Made by a program: the position numbers and the translations under genes | Notes under the pieces: generated by a model | Databases searched by the model: none | What the model saw: the letters and a program-made list of their open reading frames with translations, nothing else | What the model was told of the DNA's origin: nothing | Source of the DNA: Anaerolineales bacterium | GTDB taxonomy: Bacteria; Chloroflexota; Anaerolineae; 4572-78; NAK82 | DNA length: 30,098 nucleotides | Assembly: GCA_024643945.1 (NCBI GenBank) | Contig: JAHELX010000007.1 | Coordinates: 1 to 30,098 of the forward strand | Direction of reading: 5' to 3' | Shown: piece by piece, positions 22,497 to 30,098 of the stretch | Position numbering within the stretch: the stretch's first letter is position 1 | Layout: each line of letters begins with the position of its first letter

Positions 22497-23276
22497 TTAT
22501 TCAGGTGATACGGCGCAGCGAAAGCCGACGTTGCTATAAAACTGAAAGTCCCCATCCAACCGCGACAGGCAGTGAGCTATATTCGCATCGTTGACCCACG
22601 AAGCGCCCCGCAACACGCGGAACCCCTTTGCTTGGCGACTTTCGCGCCCGTCATCAGGGTCGTAAGGATAGGGCCGGAAGAGACTGTTTGTCCACTCCCA
22701 CACATTGCCTAGCATATCCACCAAGCCTTCCGGCGTGTCTCCATCAGGTGAGAAATAGCCGACGGGGCTGGTACCCCCCAATCCGGCTTCCTTGCAATTG
22801 CAGCGGTCCGGCACAAATTCATTCCCCCACGGATATCGTCGTCCGTTCAGGTCACGAGCGGCACGTTCCCATTCGGCTTCCGTGGGCAGGCGTTTGTGGG
22901 CCCAAGCGGCGTAAGCCATAGCATCTTCCCAGGTGACGAGAACTACTGGATGGTCGGCTTTGCCTTCGGGATATATGCGGGTCTCCGGATCCCAATTATA
23001 GCCCCGGGTATCGCACCAACTGACATGGTAGTTGGGGACAGGGTAACCGGTGGCGTCAACGAATTTCTTGTATTCAGCGTTCGTCACCGGCCAGCGATCC
23101 AGGTAAAAGTCAGCGACGTATACTTGGTGTTCTGGTTGGTGCTTGAGATTGCCGTCATTACTCCCCATAATGAAGGTGCCGCCAGGAACAAACACCATGT
23201 CTTTGCCATCCTCGGGCCAGACAATGATGGACGTTGCCATTTCGTCGGGCAAAGTCGGAGAGTTTTGCATCATCAT
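22497..23276 (-). CDS. SUMF1/formylglycine-generating-enzyme-like protein
   Basis: A 259-residue protein of the FGE-sulfatase (SUMF1, PF03781-type) fold. The family signatures are seen in order: MVFVPGGTFIMGS, FYLDRWPVTNAEYKKFVDATGY, HPVVLVTWEDAMAYAAWAHKRLPTEAEWERAAR, YPWGNEF, VDMLGNVWEWTNS, and RVLRGASWVNDANIAHC..GFRCA at the end. The paired catalytic cysteines of true FGE (CxxxxC near the RGGS motif) are absent: only one cysteine (AHCLSR) lies in that region. So it is probably not a sulfatase-activating oxidase but one of the many SUMF1-domain proteins with binding or other roles. No signal peptide. GAGGTG lies upstream of three consecutive ATGs (23276, 23273, 23270), any of which may be used. 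It is encoded between an FHA gene and fmt. Confidence 0.88.
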   Translation of the reverse strand: MMMQNSPTLPDEMATSIIVWPEDGKDMVFVPGGTFIMGSNDGNLKHQPEHQVYVADFYLDRWPVTNAEYKKFVDATGYPVPNYHVSWCDTRGYNWDPETRIYPEGKADHPVVLVTWEDAMAYAAWAHKRLPTEAEWERAARDLNGRRYPWGNEFVPDRCNCKEAGLGGTSPVGYFSPDGDTPEGLVDMLGNVWEWTNSLFRPYPYDPDDGRESRQAKGFRVLRGASWVNDANIAHCLSRLDGDFQFYSNVGFRCAVSPE

Positions 23277-23354
23277 TCTACACCTCGCTGGTCAGTTAGT
23301 TGGCCTAACATATCCACCCCAGCCAATAGGCCCTTCTTCTACCACCGGTCACAT

Positions 23355-24464
23355 TCACATTTCAACGGCGTAAGCCAGTACGCAGCCGCCCAACCAGATG
23401 TGATCCCCGGGCTTGAGAGGGACAGCCTGCCCGATGAACAGTATTTCTCCATTAAGCCGAGTTCCAAAGCCACTCCCTAGATCTTCCAGATAAGGGCTAT
23501 GATGGCGCCAGGTGATGATAGCATGGCGACGCGAGACGCGGATCGCCACGTCCCCCCCCTCACGGCTGAGGTCAATATCGGGCACAAAATTCACATAGCG
23601 GTCAGTGCGGCCGATAAGGATATCTTTAGGCGGAGCAATAGCTAGCTTGTGGCCTGTGGGAGTGACTATGAGAAAATGACGAATGTCAGCGGTGAGGGGG
23701 ATGTCCAGCAAATAGGCGGGCATTGCTTCATAAAGCAATTGAGTATTGCCCAGACTCACGCGATCACCGAGTTGAAGCGGGTGGGGCGGGGCGGACCTTA
23801 CGCGTTCTTCATTGATGAACAGCCCGTGGCGACTGCCCAAATCCTCGATGGTATGCCGCCCAGCCACCCCGATAATTTTGGCATGGCGACGTGAAACGGT
23901 GTGGGCACCCTGATCTTCGTAAGTCAGGTCAATGTCTGGCGGAATACCAAAGTTCGGATCAAAACGCCCCAGCACCAATTCTCCATTGGTGGGCAGCGCG
24001 ATGTGCCGCCCACTAACAACGATGGTCAACCAACAAGTTAATGAGTCTCCATGGACGGGGGGGGCTTCAAGCGAAGCATCTTCCCGACGAGTATCCGGTG
24101 TCCCAATGGTATCCGGTGGTGCTTCCTCTGACGGAGACCGCGCTTTGTGAGGAGCTGGCGAGACAGGCCGGAGATAATCCCTCTGCTGGCTGGGTAACTT
24201 AGAAATGGCTTTGGCCGCCTGCTCTCGAGCCTCGCGCGCCTGGCGCAGGCGACGGCTTAGCATCGACTCGCGGGGAGCTATTCTTGCACGCTCTTCTTCG
24301 GCTTTCAGTAGCAAACAGTTGGGTTGTAATAATCCCCATGTCTCCAGTGTGTCGGTACGCGCAATAAAAGCACGCCGAGTTATCTCTTTGATGGTCGGGG
24401 AATTGGCGCTCTCATCAATGCAACGGTTCCGGATGGGGCATTTTCGGCAATTGTATTTGTACAT
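23355..24464 (-). CDS. Double FHA-domain protein with N-terminal Cys motif
   Basis: A 369-residue soluble protein. The N-terminus has a cysteine cluster CRKCPIRNRC plus a later Cys in LLQPNC near residue 48, a possible zinc or iron-sulfur site. A charged helical and then Pro/Ser/Glu-rich linker (about 60-145) leads to two FHA domains: about 150-245 (LVLGRFDPN, VSRRHAKI, EDLGSRHGLFIN) and about 270-365 (ILIGRTDRY, VSRRHAII, EDLGSGFGTRLNGE). FHA domains bind phosphothreonine, so it probably reads Ser/Thr kinase signals; no such kinase is in the window. ATG 24464 has only a weak ribosome site. It is the first gene of the FHA-SUMF1-fmt unit (78 bp to the next gene). Confidence 0.9.
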   Translation of the reverse strand: MYKYNCRKCPIRNRCIDESANSPTIKEITRRAFIARTDTLETWGLLQPNCLLLKAEEERARIAPRESMLSRRLRQAREAREQAAKAISKLPSQQRDYLRPVSPAPHKARSPSEEAPPDTIGTPDTRREDASLEAPPVHGDSLTCWLTIVVSGRHIALPTNGELVLGRFDPNFGIPPDIDLTYEDQGAHTVSRRHAKIIGVAGRHTIEDLGSRHGLFINEERVRSAPPHPLQLGDRVSLGNTQLLYEAMPAYLLDIPLTADIRHFLIVTPTGHKLAIAPPKDILIGRTDRYVNFVPDIDLSREGGDVAIRVSRRHAIITWRHHSPYLEDLGSGFGTRLNGEILFIGQAVPLKPGDHIWLGGCVLAYAVEM

Positions 24465-24651
24465 TGCCTTTTCGTTTCCCTATCCTATCACGGTTACACA
24501 CTTCAAACCTGTGCAGAATTCTCGAACTGGCCTGCACCAACTATTCCGATATGGTAATTCTTGTCTGTAAAAGTTCCAAACTTTAGATATCTCAAGTATA
24601 ACACTCAGCGCATAGACTGTCAATGCTGATTCAGACTACTTTGGAGCTAAA

Positions 24652-24680
24652 TTGACCTTTATTTGGCCTCGTAGTATAAT
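24652..24680 (+). promoter_or_regulatory. Sigma70-type promoter of the glycan operon
   Basis: TTGACC (24652-24657), exactly 17 bp, TATAAT (24675-24680). Transcription would start near 24687, leaving a leader of about 160 nt before the GT2 gene. Confidence 0.8.
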
Positions 24681-24793
24681 CGGCGTTACGATGTTGGGCA
24701 CATCGTTGTTGGTGTAGGCAATTGGGGTCGTTTGGGGGCGTCGAGCGATTGCCCCTCGTTTTGTTTTTTGGGGTGGGAATAGCTCATATTCCT
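24681..24793 (+). promoter_or_regulatory. Attenuator-like leader or small RNA
   Basis: Three structures follow the promoter: a hairpin ACGATGT/ACATCGT (24688-24706); a terminator-like element in which GCCCC (24751-24755) pairs with GGGGC (24735-24739), or ATTGCC (24748-24753) pairs with GGCAAT (24717-24722), followed by TCGTTTTGTTTTTT; and a hairpin GGAATA/TATTCC (about 24777-24793). The two pairings in the middle exclude each other. It could be a regulated leader of the downstream operon or an 80-nt small RNA gene. It matches no riboswitch I recognise. Confidence 0.55.
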
Positions 24794-24846
24794 CATTGGC
24801 TGGGGACTCTAATTCAATCACGACGCACTTGCTGTAGACACCTTCT

Positions 24847-25599
24847 ATGAAAACTGTTGTGGTCATTCCCACTTACAATGAAGCCGATAACCTGCCAACC
24901 ATCACTGCAGAACTCCTGGCGCTGGGCATTGATGGCCTGGAGATCTTGGTTGTAGACGATGCATCACCTGATGGCACCGGGCAAATCGCCGACGACCTGG
25001 CTCAACGCTATTCCGGCACGTTCCACATAATGCATCGCCGAGGAAAACTGGGCCTGGGCACCGCGTACGTACAAGGCTTCACATGGGCCCTGGAGCATAG
25101 CGCCGACTTCATCATTCAGATGGACGCCGATTTTTCTCACTCTCCTACCTATATCCCCAAATTCCTTGAACTCATCAAGGATTGCGATGTAGTAGTCGGT
25201 TCACGCTATGTGGAGGGTGGGCAGCTTGACGAGCGATGGAGTCTATGGCGCTGGTTTTTGAGCTGGTGGGCCAATTCTGTCTGGACACGGTTCATCCTGG
25301 GCGTGCGCACGCAAGACGCGACGGCTGGCTTTAAGTGTTGGCGACGCAGCGCATTGGAACAGATTGGCCTGGAGCGTATCCGGTCCAACGGCTATGTCTT
25401 CCAGGTAGAAATGGCTTACGTTTCTGAAAAAATCGGCCTGTGCATTTTGGAGACGCCCATCTATTTTGAGGATCGTCGCATTGGACAGAGCAAGATGACG
25501 GTGCCGGTGAAATTCGAGGCAGCGGTGCGCGTCCTCGAAATTCGCTGGCGTCATCGCAACGTCCAGCCAGTTTCCCGCGCAATTGAGGCCAGAGCCTAG
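24847..25599 (+). CDS. Polyprenol-phosphate mannosyltransferase-like GT2
   Basis: A 250-residue soluble glycosyltransferase of family 2, dolichyl-phosphate-mannose synthase type: it should transfer a hexose from a nucleotide sugar to a polyprenyl phosphate, giving the lipid-linked donor used by GT-C enzymes. Motifs: [26 protein letters not shown], the metal-binding DAD in [24 protein letters not shown] and [13 protein letters not shown]. No membrane helix is present, as in single-domain DPM1 forms. The ATG at 24847 has no ribosome site. The gene is 11 bp upstream of the YfhO-flippase fusion gene, in an operon behind the promoter at 24652. Mannose is the usual sugar but glucose or others are possible. 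Confidence 0.9.
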   Translation: MKTVVVIPTYNEADNLPTITAELLALGIDGLEILVVDDASPDGTGQIADDLAQRYSGTFHIMHRRGKLGLGTAYVQGFTWALEHSADFIIQMDADFSHSPTYIPKFLELIKDCDVVVGSRYVEGGQLDERWSLWRWFLSWWANSVWTRFILGVRTQDATAGFKCWRRSALEQIGLERIRSNGYVFQVEMAYVSEKIGLCILETPIYFEDRRIGQSKMTVPVKFEAAVRVLEIRWRHRNVQPVSRAIEARA

Positions 25600-25610
25600 G
25601 AGTCTGTGCA

Positions 25611-28600
25611 TTGCGGGTGCGCATCGCCAGGCAGGATGTGCTGATTGCCCTCATATTCTTTATCCTGCCGCTTCTGCTGTTTGGGCCAGTTACGCTAGGG
25701 AGTCGCACGCTCCTCCCCACGGATAATCTGTTCGTCGGCGAGCCATGGGCTTCCTTCGCGGACGAGTTCGCCGTGAGTCGTCCTCACAATGCCCTCCTCT
25801 CTGACTTGATTCTGGAAAATTACGTCTGGAAACGCTTCATCGTTCAGAGTATCCAGACTCGGTCTATTCCTCTATGGGATCCCTACCTTTTCGCCGGTCA
25901 CCCCTTCCTGGCCAACGGCCAGCACTCAGCGTTGTATCCCTTCAGCTTGATATTTTACATTATGCCATTGACCAGGGCCTATGGCTGGTTCACCGTGGTT
26001 CAATTCTGGCTGGCGGGATTGTTTACCTACATCTTTCTGAGGGTGCTGGGGGCCAACCGGCTGGGTGGACTCGTCGGCGGTATCACCTATCAGTTGAGCG
26101 GATTTTTCGTCGTCAGCGTGGTTTTCACCATGATCATTGCTGCCGCCGTCTGGCTGCCATTGTTGCTGGCGATGATCGAGATCGTGATCCGCAAGCAGGA
26201 AGAGAAGGGGCCAGTCGTTTACTATCCCGTCCCCTACATTGTCGCCGGTTCATTTATCCTGGGGATTCAAATCCTGGCCGGACATATTGAGATCACCTAT
26301 TACGTGCTTCTGGTCAGTGGGTTTTATGCTCTTTGCCGGTTGATTATTCTCTGGCGACGCCAACGCGTCTGGGGGCCGGCGTTGCGCATGGGGGGCTGGC
26401 TGCTGGGGATGATCATGCTGGGGTTGGGACTGGGGACTGTCCAGTTTATCCCGCTCTATGAGGTAGCCAGCCAAAATTTCCGTGTGGGCTCGGTTACCTT
26501 CGCGGACGTAGTCGGTTGGGCATTACCCGGCCGCCGGATCATTTCCTTCCTGATCCCCGACTTTTTTGGCAACCCCAGCCATCATACGTACTTCGACGTG
26601 ATCAGCCGCCGCTGGCTACCGGTCGGCCTCAACGCCCACGGACAAGTCAATTCCCTCTGCCCTTATTGCACCGGCTGGGACATAAAGACTAGCGTGGAGG
26701 CCGGAGCTTACGTGGGGATTCTGCCGCTGCTGTTGTCCGTGATAGCCATCAGCGGATGGATAGCGGATAGGCGGCTGGAGCGGCAGCGGGGAAATAGGCT
26801 CTTCGTTGAGGGGACGGCTGCGCTGCCTCGTGCTTCATCCGCTGATCCGCTGTCGCATCCACTGCCTCAGGTTTGGATCTTCACGCTGCTGGCTGTTTTG
26901 TCGCTGCTCTTCGCCTTCGGCACCCCCTTTTACGCGCTGCTATATTATGGTCTTCCCTTTTGGAATCAACTTCACTCCCCTTTCCGCTGGATTTATCCTT
27001 TCACGTTGAGCATCGCCGTGCTGGCCGGGTTGGGCGTGACCTACCTGGCTCGCTCTGTCAGCCCCCGTAGCCTGGCCGACGCAGAGGAAAAGCGAGCCCA
27101 CGCGTCCCGCAACTTGCTTTACACGGTCAGCCTACGCGTCGGCTGGTTGGCCTTCTGGGGCGGGCTGGCTGGAGTGGTAATGATGCTGGCTGTCCTGGCC
27201 TTCCCCGGCCCGTTCATCCGGCTGGCACAAATGGTGCTGGACCGCTCTGGACTGGCCCAAAACGCCTTCGCCGATGGGCGGCAATTCCTGGGCTATCAGT
27301 GGCCTAACTTCTTCAAGTTTTTCTTGTTCACCATGGCGGCTGGGACTATCTTGCGCATCAGCCGCTGTCCAATCTACTTGCCGCGCTGGCTGGGAGGGCT
27401 GACCGCCTGGAAGCCGCTGGCCGTGATCATTGTCGCCCTGGACTTATTCGCAGCAGGCTACGGATTCAATCCGGCGGCTGACCCGTCGTTGCTCACCTTC
27501 CACCCGCCGGTTGTCGATTGGCTATTGGCACGTCGGGCCGAGGATCCCCACTTTCGTATCACCAGCTTCAATGCCCCTGGTGAACCGCGCACTTTCATCG
27601 CCAACACTGGCATGTATTGGAACCTGGAGGACGTGCGGGGGTACGACTCCATCATCCTTGCCCAATACGCCCATTATATGAATCTTATCCAGGAGCAGGG
27701 AGACTTGCTCTACAACCGTATAGCACCCATCTACGCGCCCGGCTACCACGCTCTCGATTCGGCGTTGTTGGACCTGCTGGGTGTCCGCTACGTGCTGACC
27801 ACGCAAGACATCCCCAACGACGGCTACCGGCTGGTTTACGACGGCGAAATACGGGTGTACGAGAACCTGGATGCGCTACCGCGCGCTTTTGTCGTGCCCT
27901 GCGCGGAAGAGGTGCCGCCAGAGGAGATGGACTACGCGCTGCGCAGCCTCAATCCACACCAGAAGGTGCTCCTTGAGCAAGGAACAGGGGGCATGCGACA
28001 AATGGCTAACACGCCTGCGTCTTCCTGCTCTATGCTGCCTGCTACCATTACCAGTTACACCTCTAACGAGGTTTTCATCCAGGCGTCGCTGGACGAGCCA
28101 GGTTGGCTGGTTCTCGCCGATAGCTACTTCCCGGGCTGGAAAGCGTACGAATCTCCAACCTCCAATCTCCAACCTCCAATCAGCCAATCAGCCATTCAGC
28201 CCCCCCCGGCTCGTGCGGCGCAGCCGGGACGGGCAGCCCCCAGCCAGCAATCTCCGGAAACCGAACTAACCATCTACCGGGCCAACGGGAACTTCCGGGC
28301 AGTGTACCTCGAGCCAGGCGATTGGACCATCCGCTTCAAGTACACACCGATGAGTTTCAAACTGGGGTTGTATGGCAGCTTTTTGGCCGGGATCATCGCA
28401 CTGTTGCTGCTCGGCTGGTGGGCATGGGGAAAGCTATATCGCGAATCCGCCGACGATTCACCGGTGAAGCGTATTGCTAAAAACAGTCTGGCTCCCATGG
28501 CGATGGCACTGATGAACCGGCTGGTCGACTTTGCATTCGCGTTGCTGATGCTGCGCATCCTGGCGCCGGAGGGAGCCGGGCGTTATCAATTTGCCGTGGT

Positions 28601-29936
28601 CTTCATTGGCTACTTGGAGATTCTCACCCGTTTTGGATTGGGCACACTGTTAACCCGCGAGGTGGCCCGCGATCACGTTCAGGGCAATAAGTTCCTATCG
28701 AACGTGACATCGCTACGCTTGCTGCTGTGGCTGATGTCGCTACCGCTGATGGGCCTGGCCCTCTGGCTGTACGTTGTCTTCGGCGGCGTGGCTCTGGAGA
28801 CGGTGATCGCCATAGGGCTCTTTGCCATCGGCCTCTTCTTCAGCAACATCTCCGATGCGCTGACCTCCCTCTTTTATGCCTATGAAAAAGCAGAATACCC
28901 GGCTGCGATCTCCACCGTCACCACTGTCACCCGCGTCAGCCTGGGGGCATTGGCTCTGCTCCTAGGAGGTGGGGTCATCGGGCTGGCAGCGGTGTCAGTG
29001 GTAGCCAACGTCACTTCGGTAATGGTGTTGGGCTACCTGCTATTGCGAAAAATCTTCCGTCCCTACTATGATAACGACCCTGCCCTGTGGCGGCCCATGT
29101 TGAGCGAATCCTTCCCCTTGATGATCAACCATCTGCTGGCGACGCTTTTCTTTCGGATTGACGTGTTTATCCTACAGCCAACATGGGGCGACCAGGCGGT
29201 CGGCTTTTATGGTGCAGCCTACAAATACATTGATGGCATCACCATCATCCCCTCTTACTTCACCCTGGCCATCTTCCCCTTGATGAGTCGCTATGCCAAG
29301 ACCGCCCGTGATTCCTTGGCTCGCGCTTACATCTTATCGCTGCGCTTACTGTTAATGATCGCGCTCCCGGTGGCAGTGGGCACTCCCTTCATCGCCCGTG
29401 AATTGATACTCATCCTGGCTGGTGCTCAATACCTGCCTGATTCGATGATTGCGCTGCAATTACTCATTTGGTTCCTGCCCTTTAGCTTTGTGAACCAGGT
29501 GACCCAATATGTACTTATCGCCATTGACCAGCAACGGTTTTTGACCAAAGCCTTTCTGATCGGGGTGACGTTTAACGTGGCTGTGAATCTGATCCTAATT
29601 CCGCGCTATGGTTACCAGGCGGCGGCCATCACCACCATATTCAGCGAGTGGGCATTGCTCATCCCCTTCTATTATTCAGTGCGCAAGAACTTATGCCATG
29701 TGCCCTGGGTCAGCGTGACCTGGCGGCCAGCACTGGCCTCGGCGGCGATGGGTGCGGTTCTATGGCTGTTACAAAGTGCCAATGCACTGGCCTTGGTGGT
29801 AGTGGCCGGTTTAGTATATTTCGTGGTCTTGACTCTGGTCGGCGGCTTCAATCAGCCTGACATGGCACTTGTATGGCAGCTCATCCCGCTGGACCGGCTG
29901 CGGGCACGACTGCGCCCCGGCGTGGCCGGACGTTGA
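25611..29936 (+). CDS. YfhO-type membrane protein fused to a polysaccharide flippase
   Basis: A 1441-residue membrane protein. Residues 1 to about 940 are a YfhO-like (GT-C fold) protein: many helices, IPLWDPYLFAGHPFLANGQHSALYPF in the early external loop, then a periplasmic domain (about 610-920; LLGVRYVLTTQDIP, LPRAFVVP, WLVLADSYFPGWKAY) and a final helix near 930. From about 950 (VKRIAKNSLAPMAMALMNRLVDFAFALLMLRILAPEGAGRYQF) it is a Wzx/MATE-type flippase with about 12-14 helices, to the end. YfhO proteins glycosylate cell-wall polymers and flippases move lipid-linked sugars across the membrane, so the fusion may link transport and transfer. TTG 25611 is preceded by AGGAG at 25598-25602. 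Repeat DNA interrupts it at 26751-26852 and 28154-28250. No stop or frameshift at the join, so the fusion is real in this sequence. Confidence 0.88.
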   Translation: MRVRIARQDVLIALIFFILPLLLFGPVTLGSRTLLPTDNLFVGEPWASFADEFAVSRPHNALLSDLILENYVWKRFIVQSIQTRSIPLWDPYLFAGHPFLANGQHSALYPFSLIFYIMPLTRAYGWFTVVQFWLAGLFTYIFLRVLGANRLGGLVGGITYQLSGFFVVSVVFTMIIAAAVWLPLLLAMIEIVIRKQEEKGPVVYYPVPYIVAGSFILGIQILAGHIEITYYVLLVSGFYALCRLIILWRRQRVWGPALRMGGWLLGMIMLGLGLGTVQFIPLYEVASQNFRVGSVTFADVVGWALPGRRIISFLIPDFFGNPSHHTYFDVISRRWLPVGLNAHGQVNSLCPYCTGWDIKTSVEAGAYVGILPLLLSVIAISGWIADRRLERQRGNRLFVEGTAALPRASSADPLSHPLPQVWIFTLLAVLSLLFAFGTPFYALLYYGLPFWNQLHSPFRWIYPFTLSIAVLAGLGVTYLARSVSPRSLADAEEKRAHASRNLLYTVSLRVGWLAFWGGLAGVVMMLAVLAFPGPFIRLAQMVLDRSGLAQNAFADGRQFLGYQWPNFFKFFLFTMAAGTILRISRCPIYLPRWLGGLTAWKPLAVIIVALDLFAAGYGFNPAADPSLLTFHPPVVDWLLARRAEDPHFRITSFNAPGEPRTFIANTGMYWNLEDVRGYDSIILAQYAHYMNLIQEQGDLLYNRIAPIYAPGYHALDSALLDLLGVRYVLTTQDIPNDGYRLVYDGEIRVYENLDALPRAFVVPCAEEVPPEEMDYALRSLNPHQKVLLEQGTGGMRQMANTPASSCSMLPATITSYTSNEVFIQASLDEPGWLVLADSYFPGWKAYESPTSNLQPPISQSAIQPPPARAAQPGRAAPSQQSPETELTIYRANGNFRAVYLEPGDWTIRFKYTPMSFKLGLYGSFLAGIIALLLLGWWAWGKLYRESADDSPVKRIAKNSLAPMAMALMNRLVDFAFALLMLRILAPEGAGRYQFAVVFIGYLEILTRFGLGTLLTREVARDHVQGNKFLSNVTSLRLLLWLMSLPLMGLALWLYVVFGGVALETVIAIGLFAIGLFFSNISDALTSLFYAYEKAEYPAAISTVTTVTRVSLGALALLLGGGVIGLAAVSVVANVTSVMVLGYLLLRKIFRPYYDNDPALWRPMLSESFPLMINHLLATLFFRIDVFILQPTWGDQAVGFYGAAYKYIDGITIIPSYFTLAIFPLMSRYAKTARDSLARAYILSLRLLLMIALPVAVGTPFIARELILILAGAQYLPDSMIALQLLIWFLPFSFVNQVTQYVLIAIDQQRFLTKAFLIGVTFNVAVNLILIPRYGYQAAAITTIFSEWALLIPFYYSVRKNLCHVPWVSVTWRPALASAAMGAVLWLLQSANALALVVVAGLVYFVVLTLVGGFNQPDMALVWQLIPLDRLRARLRPGVAGR
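26748..26852 (+). repeat. Repeat insertion with inverted arms in the YfhO part
   Basis: Degenerate heptamers (AGCGGAT, GGATAGC, GGATAGG) at 26751-26771 and a duplicated octamer ATCCGCTG at 26837-26852. ATCAGCGGATG (26748-26758) and CATCCGCTGAT (26836-26846) are perfect inverted repeats. Encodes a charged loop between two helices. Confidence 0.75.
28154..28241 (+). repeat. Heptamer repeat plus shared GC-rich module in the YfhO part
   Basis: Four perfect-register heptamers TCCAACC/TCCAATC (28154-28181), two octamers, then a GC-rich module whose last 23 bp (28219-28241) are identical to 2559-2581 in the GT39 gene but read in another frame. Encodes a Ser/Pro/Gln-rich loop in the periplasmic domain. 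Confidence 0.92.
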
Positions 29937-29975
29937 CATCCTCCTCGCCGGAAAAGCATCGCCCTAAAGTAATGG

Positions 29976-30004
29976 TTGGTTTGGTACCACTTTTGTGGTA
30001 AAAT
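29976..30004 (+). promoter_or_regulatory. Promoter with overlapping palindrome at the right edge
   Basis: TTGGTT (29976-29981), 17 bp, TAAAAT (29999-30004). Inside the spacer and overlapping the -10, TACCAC and GTGGTA form a 6-bp inverted repeat around TTTT (29985-30000), a possible repressor operator. Confidence 0.5.
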
Positions 30005-30018
30005 CAAATTGCTCAAAA

Positions 30019-30098
30019 GTGACAGGCTCTGGCCTGACGCTGATCGCTATCGTCGTCGGTGGCCATTTTGTTGCGAGAATTAGGCGTGCTGCCTTAAG
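30019..30098 (+). CDS. Possible start of a further gene, 3' partial
   Basis: A frame opens at GTG 30019 and runs to the window edge, 26 codons. The visible residues (TGSGLTLIAIVVGGHFVARIRRAA) look like a short hydrophobic segment followed by basic residues. It lies just after the promoter at 29976-30004 but has no ribosome site, so it may not be the true start. No function can be given. Confidence 0.25.
   Translation, partial: MTGSGLTLIAIVVGGHFVARIRRAAL

Larger units (their letters stand above)
24465..24846. other. Divergent intergenic region
   Basis: This 382-bp region separates the FHA gene (-) from the GT2 gene (+). It holds the promoter at 24652-24680 and the attenuator-like leader at 24681-24793. 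Upstream of the FHA gene only a poor candidate promoter was seen (TTGAAG, 18 bp, TAGGGA on the minus strand). No coding frame is credible. Confidence 0.7.

Overview
The window looks like a chromosomal fragment of an environmental bacterium of moderate to high GC content, most likely a Chloroflexota member of the Anaerolineae type. This is inferred from gene content: family 39 and YfhO-type membrane glycosyltransferases, TPR/zinc-ribbon membrane proteins, FHA and SUMF1 proteins, two PdtaS/PdtaR-like ANTAR two-component systems, GTG and TTG starts, and low-complexity linkers. No rRNA, tRNA, CRISPR array, transposase or phage gene was seen.

Layout. 1-3762 (+): two tandem paralogous GT39-type membrane proteins, the first cut by the window edge. 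3831-6322 (+): a lipoprotein with FlgD-like Ig repeats and a metallophosphoesterase. 6379-10054 (+): a clear promoter, a TPR/zinc-ribbon membrane protein and an overlapping gene for a PEP-synthase/rifampicin-phosphotransferase-like dikinase. 10093-10737 (-): a CBS-CBS-ACT protein. 10738-11394: a long intergenic region with GC-rich tandem repeats and a long inverted repeat. 11395-12009 (-): a 15-residue-repeat beta-helix membrane protein. 12245-13585 (-): glutamine synthetase with a strong terminator and a promoter plus structured leader. 13965-21188 (-): a long co-directional cluster that reads, in transcription order, PdtaS-like kinase, ANTAR regulator, NAD synthase, RHH/DUF5678-like protein, retropepsin-like protease, a DUF6308-like protein, GAF histidine kinase, and a second ANTAR regulator. 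21355-24464 (-): FHA protein, SUMF1 protein, methionyl-tRNA formyltransferase. 24652-29936 (+): a promoter and attenuator-like leader, a polyprenol-phosphate mannosyltransferase-like GT2, and a 1441-residue YfhO-flippase fusion. A further promoter lies at the right edge.

Most interesting signals. (1) The glnA leader (13728-13846, minus strand) starts at a near-consensus promoter. It can fold into two small hairpins, the second of which excludes an intrinsic terminator, all closed by a 12-bp stem. It lies just downstream of an ANTAR (antiterminator-type) regulator gene, so an ANTAR-controlled glutamine synthetase circuit is a concrete hypothesis. (2) At least nine loci carry degenerate tandem repeats with a 7-bp period, in protein linkers, at gene ends and between genes, together with GC-rich modules that recur in different reading frames. 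They resemble the heptanucleotide repeats of cyanobacteria and have changed otherwise conserved proteins, for example a 46-residue repeat insert in Fmt and a new C-terminal tail on NadE. (3) Unusual architectures include the YfhO-flippase fusion and the RPH-like dikinase next to a zinc-ribbon protein.
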